DNA of 64,000 nt from GCA-002733465 sp039969155 (GTDB lineage: Bacteria > Pseudomonadota > Gammaproteobacteria > Enterobacterales > Kangiellaceae): NCBI GenBank assembly GCA_039969155.1, contig JBDVOJ010000116.1, positions 16,726 to 80,725 of the forward strand. Direction: 5' to 3'. A model generated the notes under the pieces. That model was not told where the DNA came from. It made no database searches and was given only the letters and a program-made list of their open reading frames with translations. Position numbers and translations under genes: made by a program. This document shows, piece by piece, positions 7,777-16,487 of the stretch (position 1 is the stretch's first letter; every line of letters begins with the position of its first letter).

Positions 7777-9231
7777 TTACAGCTTTTTGGGAGGTACATT
7801 TTTAGTCTGCTTTTTTGTTGTAGTTCGTTTCTTATTCGCGGGTTTACGTTTTCTTTTTTTGCGAGGTTTATTATCCACCAGATTCAGCATATTTTGCTGT
7901 GCTTCTGGTCCTGCATCTTGGTAATCCGTCCACCATTTTGCAAGTTCAGAGAGTTCTGGATCTTTGCCTGCGCGTAAATAAAGAAAATCATAGGCGGCTC
8001 TAAATCGAGCATGAGCTATTAGGCTGTATACACTTTTCTTTCTGCGATTGGATAGTCGATGCTGAAGCCCCCAAATTTCTTTTGCCACCAGTGAAAAACG
8101 CTTTGGTATCGCGGTTATCATGCGCTGCTTTTCCATGACTTGGGATGCCGCTTTTTGACTTGCCTCATAGGGAGGTTTGCCTTTAGCAATTAACTTTTCA
8201 GTAAGTTCCTGAACTGGTTTCCACAGTATCACCGCAAACAAAAAAGCCGGTGTTACTGGTTGTTGGTTGGCAATCCGTTTGTCTGTGTTTTTGAGCGCGG
8301 CGCTGACAAATTGTTGAAAAGCTTTTGCTTGATCGTCTTTTGCGGCGAGAGCTTGAACTGTCTGTGGAAATAAGTATTGAGAAACTCCTTCTCTAAATAA
8401 CTGATCCCAAGTCGCTTCAGCGTGACCTGCGAGTAACATTTTATTGCACTCGTCCCAAAGTCTTGCCGATGAGACATGGGTTAGTAATTCCGATAACTGT
8501 TTGATAGGTTTTGCAGTAGATGGTTCGATACTTAGATTGAGCTTACATGCCAGTCGAATTGCTCGTAGTATTCGCACAGGGTCTTCGCGGTAACGTTCTT
8601 CTGGGTCACCAATCAGTCGAATTTTTCTTTCAGCTAGGTCGTCTAAACCACCGGTATAATCGAGTACAGAAAAGTCTTTAACCGTGTAATACAAAGCATT
8701 AACAGTGAAATCTCGGCGAAAAGCATCTTCTACGATCGAACCATAAACATTGTCTCTAACCAACATGCCTTGGTCGCTGGTTCTAGATAACTCGTTTTTT
8801 GGTTTGTTCTGCTTTTTACCTGAACCTTCACTGCTTTCGTGTCCCGCTCTAAAAGTGGCTACTTCAATAACCTCACGGCCAAACAGAATGTGAGCTAAGC
8901 GAAAACGGCGACCGATTAATCGACAATTTCTAAAGACTGCTTGGATTTGTTCAGGCGTTGCATCTGTGGCAACGTCAAAATCTTTTGGTTGAAGTCCTAG
9001 TAAAATATCTCTGACGCCACCACCGACTAAGTAAGCCTGGTAACCCGCTTCATTTAGTCGGTATAGCACTTTCAAAGCGTTCTTACTGATTTTTTGACGG
9101 CTAACAGTATGCGCGTCTCGTTTTAATACTGTTGCTTCGGCGTCTCGCAACAAAGTATTAGCGCTTGACGCTGAAGGGGAGATGTCACGCTTATTTTTTT
9201 TCGAAAATAAGCGTTTAATAATGCCAGCCAT
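7777..9231 (-). CDS. pcnB: Poly(A) polymerase I
   Basis: A 484-residue class II nucleotidyltransferase that adds 3' poly(A) tails to RNA and promotes decay. The catalytic region has YLVGGGVRDILLG and the carboxylates in PKDFDVATDA, followed by the RRFRLAHI and REDPVRILRAIRLACKL helices shared with CCA-adding enzymes. The N-terminal extension and the long Lys/Arg-rich C-terminal tail (about the last 30 residues) are typical of PcnB rather than CCA transferase. It follows pepB by 27 bases and precedes folK by 19, as in many gammaproteobacteria. Confidence 0.94.
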   Translation of the reverse strand: MAGIIKRLFSKKNKRDISPSASSANTLLRDAEATVLKRDAHTVSRQKISKNALKVLYRLNEAGYQAYLVGGGVRDILLGLQPKDFDVATDATPEQIQAVFRNCRLIGRRFRLAHILFGREVIEVATFRAGHESSEGSGKKQNKPKNELSRTSDQGMLVRDNVYGSIVEDAFRRDFTVNALYYTVKDFSVLDYTGGLDDLAERKIRLIGDPEERYREDPVRILRAIRLACKLNLSIEPSTAKPIKQLSELLTHVSSARLWDECNKMLLAGHAEATWDQLFREGVSQYLFPQTVQALAAKDDQAKAFQQFVSAALKNTDKRIANQQPVTPAFLFAVILWKPVQELTEKLIAKGKPPYEASQKAASQVMEKQRMITAIPKRFSLVAKEIWGLQHRLSNRRKKSVYSLIAHARFRAAYDFLYLRAGKDPELSELAKWWTDYQDAGPEAQQNMLNLVDNKPRKKRKRKPANKKRTTTKKQTKNVPPKKL

Positions 9232-9258
9232 TTAATTTAAGCTACTCAAAGCACAATC

Positions 9259-10560
9259 CTACAAGTCGCAAAGATAGCGAGCAATACTTCTAACGCCGCG
9301 ACCTGTGGCCCCCGCAGAAAAATAACTATTGCCAGAATCTCGATAACAAGCGGCTAAATCAAAGTGGATCCACTGCTTGCTTTGGTAATCGACAAAGCGC
9401 GAAAGAAAGCCTGCTGCGTTACTAGCACCGCCAACGCCTCCACCCGGAATAGGTTTGCTATTTGCGGTCGTAGCGTAATCAGAAGGGCAGTTATCTTGGT
9501 GGAACGGTTCTAGAGGTAATCGCCATAGCGGGTCGTGCTCATTTTGTGAGATACCTTGAAAGGTATTCACTAAGCCATCATCCATACTGAACATCGCGTT
9601 GTAATGGTCGCCTACGGCAACACAGGCCGCACCGGTCAAGGTGGCAGCGTCAATAATAACTGGCGCATTACTTTCATCGGCTAGAATTAAGCCATCAGCT
9701 AGTACTAAGCGACCTTCAGCATCAGTATTGACCACTTCAACGGTGACACCATTTTTATACTTCAGTATATCGGCCAATTTATAGGCATGCCCACTGACTA
9801 AGTTTTCCGCGCAGCAAAGATACAGTTTTACTCGTTTATTTAAGCCATTAGCTATCGCCAAGCCTAAAGCACCGGCTACTGTCGCGGCGCCACCCATGTC
9901 GCTTTTCATATGCAGCATTCCAACAGAGGATTTTAGACTGTAGCCCCCGCTATCAAAGGTAATACCTTTACCGACCAAGGCGACTGCAGGCGAGTCTTTT
10001 TCATTGCCTTCTGGACAGAAGTCTAGTTCCAACAGTGCAGGCTCTCTTTCACTACCTCGACCCACATTGAAGATACCCACTAAGCCAGCTTCCTTAAGAG
10101 CGTCTCCACTAACAATGTTGTAGCTTACTTGGTCTGGAGAAAGTTGAGTTAGAAACTCCCCAGCTTGAGTCGCCAATTGCACCGGTGAAAGATCTTCGGG
10201 AGTATCATTGATAAGTTTTCGAGTCCAACCGATAGCTAACACTCGACTGTTTAATTCTTTCATTGCCTTTTCTGGCAGTTCGGCAAACTCGAGAGTTGGC
10301 ATTTTTAACGGTGAATAAATACCTTGCCAAAAATGCCATTGTGACTCTAGATCCCAATTGCCGACTAATTCAAAATTTGGGATCCCAGCTTGTGCTAGTT
10401 TTCGCGCAGCTTTTTGAACTTTGAGCCGTTCATTTAAAGTGTCTTCTTGACTTGCTAAATGAATAGTTGCACCAGTCTGGTTGTAGCTGATTAAGCTATC
10501 ATTTCCCCATAATTTAGCACTCGACTTATAAGAAAGTTCGACTTTAAAAGTTTGACTCAT
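9259..10560 (-). CDS. pepB: Aminopeptidase B-like M17 leucyl aminopeptidase
   Basis: A 433-residue M17 metallopeptidase. The metal-binding and catalytic blocks are present: VGKGITFDSGGYSLK (metal Lys and Asp), MKSDMGGAA, and the hallmark NTDAEGRLVLADGL. The moderate length and the short N-terminal domain match PepB rather than the roughly 500-residue PepA. It would remove N-terminal residues during cytoplasmic peptide turnover. Its start lies 40 bases after ribA. PepA-type DNA binding in recombination is not predicted for this form. Confidence 0.85.
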   Translation of the reverse strand: MSQTFKVELSYKSSAKLWGNDSLISYNQTGATIHLASQEDTLNERLKVQKAARKLAQAGIPNFELVGNWDLESQWHFWQGIYSPLKMPTLEFAELPEKAMKELNSRVLAIGWTRKLINDTPEDLSPVQLATQAGEFLTQLSPDQVSYNIVSGDALKEAGLVGIFNVGRGSEREPALLELDFCPEGNEKDSPAVALVGKGITFDSGGYSLKSSVGMLHMKSDMGGAATVAGALGLAIANGLNKRVKLYLCCAENLVSGHAYKLADILKYKNGVTVEVVNTDAEGRLVLADGLILADESNAPVIIDAATLTGAACVAVGDHYNAMFSMDDGLVNTFQGISQNEHDPLWRLPLEPFHQDNCPSDYATTANSKPIPGGGVGGASNAAGFLSRFVDYQSKQWIHFDLAACYRDSGNSYFSAGATGRGVRSIARYLCDL

Positions 10561-10600
10561 AAAAATGTCCTTGTGGTTAACCTATAATTTTTGTTGATTA

Positions 10601-11200
10601 TTATAATAAGTGACCCATTTTGCCAGTTTTGGTTGATAAATAATGCTCGTTGTGTGGGTTTTTTCCGTATTTCAGAGGAACCCTTTCTACAACGTCGATT
10701 TTCGCTTCTTTTAGCGCTTCTACTTTCTTTGGATTGTTGGTCATCAATTTAATCTTATCGATCCCAAGTGCGGATAACAGCTCAGCTGCGGCTTCAAATG
10801 TCCTTAAGTCTGCATCGAAGCCTAAGTTTATGTTCGCCTCGACAGTATCTTGCCCCTGATCTTGCAGCGCATAGGCCTTTATTTTATTAAATAGTCCAAT
10901 GCCTCGACCTTCTTGTCTTAGGTAAATTACTAACCCGCGACCATGGTCGGCAATTTTTTTAAGGGCTGCATCTAACTGCGGTCCGCAATCACAGCGTAAA
11001 CTGGCAAATGCGTCGCCAGTGAGACATTCGGAATGCACTCTGACAAGTAGTGGTTCAGCTGAAGAAAAATCTCCCATGCCCAAGCCAACGTGTTCTTTAT
11101 GATCAGACGTTGGTTCTAGTGCGTAGAGTGTAAACTCGCCCCATTTAGTCGGGAGTGCTGCTTGTAGAGTTTGTGCTGATTTAGATGTGTTTGAGCTCAT
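10601..11200 (-). CDS. ribA: GTP cyclohydrolase II
   Basis: Opens GTP to the diaminopyrimidine that starts riboflavin synthesis. Zinc ligands appear in ECLTGDAFASLRCDCGPQ, the nucleotide-binding part in LRQEGRGIGLFNKIKAYALQD, and the C-terminal MTNNPKK matches RibA. I chose the ATG at 11200 (199 residues), because family homology begins at LPTKWGEF and this gives the usual length. An in-frame ATG at 11257 would add 19 residues (MWDPRNEKAL...); neither has a clear ribosome site. It is the first gene of the minus-strand operon. No RibB domain is fused, and no FMN riboswitch is recognisable upstream. Confidence 0.93.
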   Translation of the reverse strand: MSSNTSKSAQTLQAALPTKWGEFTLYALEPTSDHKEHVGLGMGDFSSAEPLLVRVHSECLTGDAFASLRCDCGPQLDAALKKIADHGRGLVIYLRQEGRGIGLFNKIKAYALQDQGQDTVEANINLGFDADLRTFEAAAELLSALGIDKIKLMTNNPKKVEALKEAKIDVVERVPLKYGKNPHNEHYLSTKTGKMGHLL

Positions 11201-11409
11201 ATGTTGGTTAATTTCTGTCCAGCAAGTTAATGCTTTTTCATTACGGGGGTCCCACATTTTACGTGGGTAGCTAGCCGATAGAGCGAATGAGGCGGTATTT
11301 TACACTTAATAGCATAGAAAAGGTAATTGAGATTTTAGCCGTATTAGTCTTTGTAAATACAAATTGGCAAGTTACAATCCAAGATTAACTTAATAAAGGT
11401 AAAATATTT

Positions 11410-13035
11410 TTGATTACGCATGATTTTCAGCTGAAGTTGCGAGTACTAACTATCATATCGTTGCTTGTATTGTTAAGCGCTTGCGTATCGAATCCTCTGG
11501 TTGAAAAGGCAGATTATAGCCCTCACTCGCCGTCAAATAATGCAAGTAATAAAGTCATTGCAGCCGAACTTCTCAAGCAAGATATTGAACAGTTAATCCT
11601 GAATGTTAACCAAATACACCCCGAAGCTTTCTCTGTGTTTTCCGAGCAGCAGTTTAATCAGGCAGCTGAGCGTATAAAACAATCAATCTACTACCCAATG
11701 ACTAGAAACGAATTTTACTTAAGAATCGCACCGCTGGTTGCCAAATTAAAAGATGTACACAGTCATGTTGGAATACCAAAGGATGACCTTAAACTCGCTC
11801 ATTTAAACAAGACCTCATCGGCTAGAATGCTATTTCCCTTGGCTGTTCTGTATGAATCTGATGGGCTCTATGTCGCAGCTGATTTGTCCAATTCACCTAA
11901 CGTCCCTACCGGAGCCAAAGTGCTGGCGGTTAATGATATTCCCATTGATTTTATCCTGAACAAGATGGCGAGATTAGTTGCTTGGGAGACCGAGACAGGG
12001 CTACGACGCAAAATTCAAATAGAGTTTCCTTGGTTGATGGCGACACTGGGCTATGCGGGAAAGTCCTATACGATTAAGTATCGATGGAACCAGCGGACTA
12101 TCGATAGGATGGTGAGTGCTATTGCACCGGTGATCCATACGCAGCCAGCGATTCAGGAAGTGGCTAATGAGAAAGTAGGCGAACCTGTTGGCGTAGAACA
12201 ACTGGCAGAGGACTCTAAACTGTTTGTAGAAAGCCAGTCTGTGGATTCGTTTTATGGATATAGCCGGATAAACCAGCAAACGACGCTCTTATGGTTTAAC
12301 GATTTCTATGAGAAGCCGACAACATTTGAGGCTTTTTTGAAGAATCAATTTTCTCGGCTTTCACAAGAGGGAGTTGATAATCTAATTATTGATCTTCGCT
12401 ATAACGATGGCGGACGGTCTCAGAACCTCAAGAATTTATTGAGCTATATCACTCACACTCCTATCCACTGGAGCTATAAAGCTGAAATTAAAATAAGTGA
12501 ACAGTTACAGAATTTACATGCTGCTACCACCGAAAAAAGGCGTAAAAACAAATTCAGTTGGGGGTTGCAGTGGCTACCCTTAGAGTGGACTGATTGGTTG
12601 CAGTATGAAATTTCCTGGAGTGACGCAGGTGAAATCGTTAACGTAGAATTTGATCCAATCCAGCCGGCAGAACAGCCATTCGTAGGAAGTATTAAAGTGC
12701 TCAGTAATGGTTTTTGTTTTTCAGCTTGTGCTGCCTTCATTGCCACTGTAAATACTCATCAGCTTGCCGAAACTATCGGCGAAACTGCAGGAAGTGTGGC
12801 CCGAGTGCAGTACGTTTATCCAATAGCTAACCTTTTGAAAAACAGTCAGTTAAAACTGACTTTACCTACCGTTAAAGTTTTTCATAGTGATACAGAAACC
12901 AGTCGACAGTTGGCTATTGGTGTTTCTCGCAACTTAGTAAGACCACAAGTAGAAATTCAACGCAGTGTTAAGCAAATAGCTGCAAGGCACGACCTATTGC
13001 TTAACGAGGCACTTAAACGAGTGGGACAGCACTAG
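11410..13035 (+). CDS. Lipoprotein, S41-like peptidase family
   Basis: A 541-residue protein starting at TTG; no ATG lies near the signal, and an AAAGG ribosome site sits 10 bases upstream. The signal ends in the lipobox LLSAC (Cys25). The N-terminal third (LKDVHSHVG) and the central DNLIIDLRYNDGG block match S41/tricorn-core proteins. The nucleophile region reads SNGFCFSACAAF where the family usually has an SA(S/A)E-like motif; the serine is kept but the acid is absent. A PDZ-like region may lie at 145-190 (VPTGAKVLAVND). Activity is therefore uncertain. The gene stands alone. Confidence 0.7.
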   Translation: MITHDFQLKLRVLTIISLLVLLSACVSNPLVEKADYSPHSPSNNASNKVIAAELLKQDIEQLILNVNQIHPEAFSVFSEQQFNQAAERIKQSIYYPMTRNEFYLRIAPLVAKLKDVHSHVGIPKDDLKLAHLNKTSSARMLFPLAVLYESDGLYVAADLSNSPNVPTGAKVLAVNDIPIDFILNKMARLVAWETETGLRRKIQIEFPWLMATLGYAGKSYTIKYRWNQRTIDRMVSAIAPVIHTQPAIQEVANEKVGEPVGVEQLAEDSKLFVESQSVDSFYGYSRINQQTTLLWFNDFYEKPTTFEAFLKNQFSRLSQEGVDNLIIDLRYNDGGRSQNLKNLLSYITHTPIHWSYKAEIKISEQLQNLHAATTEKRRKNKFSWGLQWLPLEWTDWLQYEISWSDAGEIVNVEFDPIQPAEQPFVGSIKVLSNGFCFSACAAFIATVNTHQLAETIGETAGSVARVQYVYPIANLLKNSQLKLTLPTVKVFHSDTETSRQLAIGVSRNLVRPQVEIQRSVKQIAARHDLLLNEALKRVGQH

Positions 13036-13153
13036 CTTGGCGAAAGACTGGTGTGGATTAGTTGGAAACTCGGAAATTCATCAAATACTCGACTAAACTT
13101 ATACAACAGAAGTGTTTTTTTCACATCGTTGAGTTAATAGTAGGGTTAGACGT

Positions 13154-13402
13154 ATGGCAAGATGGGTAACAGAAGAGCTTGAGAATTTACTCCACCAGAT
13201 TAATGAAGTACCGTTCACTGACAATAGAGAGCACCAACAGCTCACTATTCTAATGAATGGTTTTGCCCAATTGAACAATAAGGTAATGGATCGAGCCGCA
13301 ACCAAGACTCGTAAGGAGTTTCGTGGGTGGAGCTTAGATGATGCGGGGTCTGGCGAAGATCCAACTAATGAAGAGTTAACCAGACTACGTCCAATTCGGT
13401 AG
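13154..13402 (+). CDS. Small hypothetical protein, 82 residues
   Basis: A short soluble protein, mostly helical and charged, with no signal peptide, cysteine or membrane segment. It begins MARWVTEELENLLHQINEV and ends in a polar tail with RGWSLDDAGSGEDPTNEEL. An AGGGTT ribosome site lies 8 bases before the ATG. I do not recognise the family. It stands alone between the S41-like gene and miaB. Codon use looks like that of its neighbours, which together with the ribosome site supports a real gene. Confidence 0.6.
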   Translation: MARWVTEELENLLHQINEVPFTDNREHQQLTILMNGFAQLNNKVMDRAATKTRKEFRGWSLDDAGSGEDPTNEELTRLRPIR

Positions 13403-13569
13403 CAATTAATTCATTGTTTAAAGGCAACTCGCTAGGCCATAATTCTATGTGCCTAGTTGTTCTCCAGTCAAAAATCGAGTCTTCCTTCAAAATCGGAGGC
13501 TAACGGCGATATCCGGCCTCACCTCGTATGCCAATATACCTAGAAACATAGCGCTCTAAGCCAAGGCGA

Positions 13570-13578
13570 TGCTATAAT
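13570..13578 (+). promoter_or_regulatory. Extended -10 promoter for miaB operon
   Basis: TGCTATAAT is a perfect TGnTATAAT extended -10, 48 bases before the miaB start. The -35 position (around ATAGCG) is poor, as usual for extended -10 promoters. A small hairpin (CTAGGC with GCCTAG) lies about 120 bases upstream and may end the preceding gene. Confidence 0.6.
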
Positions 13579-13625
13579 CCGCGCCCAATTTAGAATTTCT
13601 CCTATAACGATTTTCCGGCATTTTT

Positions 13626-14975
13626 ATGAACAAAAAGCTTTTTATTAAAACCTGGGGTTGCCAGATGAATGATTATGATTCATCTCGCATGGCGGATTTG
13701 CTTAATCAAACTCATGAATATGAGATTACAGATGATCCAAAATCTGCGGATTTGCTCGTTCTAAATACTTGTTCTATAAGAGAAAAAGCTCAGGAAAAGG
13801 TTTTTTCTAAACTGGGAGAGTGGAAGAAATTTAAAAATGATAATCCAGAGTTGATGATAGCTGTCGGTGGATGCGTAGCAAGTCAAGAAGGTAAAGCGAT
13901 TAGGAACCGAGCACCCTACGTTGATATGGTGTTTGGGCCTCAGACTTTGCATCGATTACCCAACATGATCAATGAAGTAAAAAAAGACGCCAAACCAGTG
14001 ATCGACACTTCATTCCCAGAAATTGAGAAATTTGATAATTTACCTGCCCAACAAGTAGAAGGTGTTAGTGCTTTTGTCTCTATCATGGAAGGTTGCAGTA
14101 AGTACTGCACTTTTTGTGTGGTGCCTTACACTCGAGGAGAAGAGGTCAGCCGCCCATTCGATGATGTTATTGCCGAAATTGTTGCGGTTGCGGAAAAAGG
14201 TGTACGAGAAGTTAATCTACTTGGTCAAAACGTCAACGCTTATCGAGGTAAAACTCATGATGGTGGAGAAGCCGACTTAGCTGACTTGATAGAGTTAGTT
14301 GCAGCTATTGAGGGGATTGATCGGATTCGCTTTACAACCTCTCATCCGGTCGAGTTCTCTGAAAGATTAATTGAAGTTTATGGCAAAGTCCCAGAGCTGG
14401 TCAGTCACCTTCATTTACCCGTTCAAAGTGGTTCTGATCGAATATTAGCGGCTATGAAGCGTGGCCATATGGTCCTAGAATACAAGTCGAAGATAAGAAA
14501 GTTAAAGAAGATAAGGCCTGATTTGAGTATGTCCTCTGATTTTATCATAGGGTTTCCTGGAGAAACCGATAAAGACTTTGAAGATACAATGAAGTTGATA
14601 GCTGACATAGATTACGATATGAGTTTTAGCTTTATTTATAGCGCTAGGCCTGGAACCCCAGCATCGGATATTGTTGATGAGACACCGATGGAAGTCAAAA
14701 AACAGAGACTCTCTCTACTGCAACAGCGACTTAACCAACAGTCCCATGCGCATGCAAGAAGAATGCTTGGAACGGTGCAAAACATATTAGTTGAAGGTCC
14801 GTCTAAGAAAGATCCTATGCAACTTGCGGGTAGGACTGAAAATAATCGTGTGGTTAATTTCGATGGTCAACGAGAAATGATTGGCCAATTTGTGAAAGTA
14901 AAAATTACAGAAGCACTACCAAACTCTATGCGCGGAACGGTTGTGCAGAGTGAGTTAGTCGAGGAAAGTCATTAA
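13626..14975 (+). CDS. miaB: tRNA-2-methylthio-N6-dimethylallyladenosine synthase
   Basis: A 449-residue radical SAM methylthiotransferase that converts i6A37 of tRNA to ms2i6A. The N-terminal domain has the three cluster cysteines (Cys12 in KTWGCQMND, then NTCSIREKA and GGCVASQEG). The radical SAM motif CSKYCTFC gives Cys157, Cys161 and Cys164, the same spacing and numbering as the E. coli enzyme. A TRAM domain follows at the C-terminus. The phoH-like gene begins 2 bases after its stop, so miaB leads a miaB-phoH-ybeY unit. Confidence 0.97.
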   Translation: MNKKLFIKTWGCQMNDYDSSRMADLLNQTHEYEITDDPKSADLLVLNTCSIREKAQEKVFSKLGEWKKFKNDNPELMIAVGGCVASQEGKAIRNRAPYVDMVFGPQTLHRLPNMINEVKKDAKPVIDTSFPEIEKFDNLPAQQVEGVSAFVSIMEGCSKYCTFCVVPYTRGEEVSRPFDDVIAEIVAVAEKGVREVNLLGQNVNAYRGKTHDGGEADLADLIELVAAIEGIDRIRFTTSHPVEFSERLIEVYGKVPELVSHLHLPVQSGSDRILAAMKRGHMVLEYKSKIRKLKKIRPDLSMSSDFIIGFPGETDKDFEDTMKLIADIDYDMSFSFIYSARPGTPASDIVDETPMEVKKQRLSLLQQRLNQQSHAHARRMLGTVQNILVEGPSKKDPMQLAGRTENNRVVNFDGQREMIGQFVKVKITEALPNSMRGTVVQSELVEESH

Positions 14976-14977
14976 GC

Positions 14978-15949
14978 ATGCCTGCTAATAGTTTAGAGTT
15001 TGTACTCGACCCGTTTGACAATCAAAAGTTAGCTAACCTCTCCGGTCATATCGACGAAAACTTTCGTTTGATAGAACGTCGAATGGGAGTCGAGATTTCC
15101 AATCGCGCCAACGTATTTAAAGTGATGGGTGAGCAAGATGCGATAGAAATTGTCGAAGAAATGCTTGTTGAATTGTATGATGAAATTGATCATGATAACC
15201 CACTTTCTGCTGAAACTTTAAATGTCATTATTCAAGCCGGCAGTCAAGCTTTAACGGAGTCTAGTCAAAAACAAAAGACTAAACATTTGGTTATTAATAC
15301 CAAGCGTGGCCAAATAAGACCGCGAGGATTAAACCAACAAAAATACGTAGAGAATATCTTATCGAATGATATTACATTCGGAGTGGGACCAGCTGGAACT
15401 GGCAAGACCTATCTCGCAGTAGCTGCAGCGGTGGACGCATTAGATAGGCAGGAAGTGAGACGAATTATTTTGACTCGTCCCGCTGTTGAAGCAGGAGAAA
15501 AATTAGGTTTCCTTCCAGGCGATTTAAATCAGAAAGTCGATCCTTATTTACGTCCATTGTATGATGCTCTGTATGAAATGCTAGGCTTCGAGCGGGTTGC
15601 TAAGTTGGTTGAAAGCAATGTGATTGAAGTGGCGCCTCTAGCTTATATGAGAGGTCGAACGCTGAACGAATCATTTATCATTGTTGATGAAAGCCAAAAC
15701 ACCACCAAAGAACAAATGAAAATGTTCTTGACGCGAATTGGTTTTAACTCGAAGGCGGTGGTAACGGGTGATGTCACTCAAATTGATTTGCCTAATGGCA
15801 AAATGTCTGGACTCAAGCAAGCCATCGAAATTCTTGATAATGTTGACGGAATAAGCTTTAGTTTTTTCCATTCGACCGATGTAGTGAGACATCCTGTAGT
15901 TCAAAGAATTGTTGAAGCCTACGATGCCAATGATCTTAAAGAAAACTAA
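14978..15949 (+). CDS. ybeZ: PhoH-like ATPase YbeZ
   Basis: A 323-residue PhoH-family P-loop ATPase. An N-terminal KH-like region (to about residue 90) is followed by GPAGTGKTYLA (Walker A), the strand LTRPAVEAGEKLGFLPGDL and IIVDESQN (Walker B), then TGDVTQID. Conserved linkage with ybeY suggests a partner role in rRNA or ribosome quality control; the biochemical activity of YbeZ is not well defined. It sits tightly between miaB (2 bases) and ybeY (19 bases). Confidence 0.93.
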   Translation: MPANSLEFVLDPFDNQKLANLSGHIDENFRLIERRMGVEISNRANVFKVMGEQDAIEIVEEMLVELYDEIDHDNPLSAETLNVIIQAGSQALTESSQKQKTKHLVINTKRGQIRPRGLNQQKYVENILSNDITFGVGPAGTGKTYLAVAAAVDALDRQEVRRIILTRPAVEAGEKLGFLPGDLNQKVDPYLRPLYDALYEMLGFERVAKLVESNVIEVAPLAYMRGRTLNESFIIVDESQNTTKEQMKMFLTRIGFNSKAVVTGDVTQIDLPNGKMSGLKQAIEILDNVDGISFSFFHSTDVVRHPVVQRIVEAYDANDLKEN

Positions 15950-15968
15950 CCGATTTTAATCCAAAAGT

Positions 15969-16466
15969 ATGACTGTTTTTATTGAAATTCAGAACATGAT
16001 TGGCTCCAATAAGCAGCCTGATGAAGCAACACATCATCGTTGGATTGAAGTTGCTTTAAAACATGCCAATCAAAAATATTCCGATATTAATGTAAATGCG
16101 CCAGAATTGACCATACGGTTAGTCTCCGAACAAGAAAGTCAGCAACTTAACCTAGACTATCGGCAAAAAGACAAGCCGACAAATGTGTTGTCTTTTCCGT
16201 TTGAAGTACCCGAAATGATACCTACTGACCAGCTGCCTAATTATCTCGGAGATTTAGTTGTCTGTGAGAGTGTACTAATCAATGAGGCTAAGGAGCAGCA
16301 CAAGTCCTATCAGGATCACTATACCCATTTAATCATTCATGGTGTTTTGCATTTACTTGGATTTGATCATATCGAAGATGCAGAGGCGAACGCCATGGAA
16401 AACTTGGAAGTGGCCATATTAGCTGAGCTAGGGATTGCTGATCCCTATTCTCCTGTCAGCACCTAA
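15969..16466 (+). CDS. ybeY: Endoribonuclease YbeY
   Basis: A 165-residue single-zinc endoribonuclease that matures 16S rRNA 3' ends and takes part in ribosome quality control. The metal site is the typical H-x3-H-x5-H in HGVLHLLGFDH, and the substrate-proximal KPTNVLSFPFE block is present. In most gammaproteobacteria ybeY is followed by corC and lnt. Here the next gene is a fructosamine kinase homologue, and corC lies about 9 kb further on. Confidence 0.95.
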   Translation: MTVFIEIQNMIGSNKQPDEATHHRWIEVALKHANQKYSDINVNAPELTIRLVSEQESQQLNLDYRQKDKPTNVLSFPFEVPEMIPTDQLPNYLGDLVVCESVLINEAKEQHKSYQDHYTHLIIHGVLHLLGFDHIEDAEANAMENLEVAILAELGIADPYSPVST

Positions 16467-16487
16467 ATCGGCACAGTAGCCAATAAA

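Noticed and set aside
11201..11409. Possible FMN riboswitch upstream of ribA
   Set aside because: No conserved RFN-element segments are recognisable in the leader on the minus strand, and ribB, the usual target, is absent.
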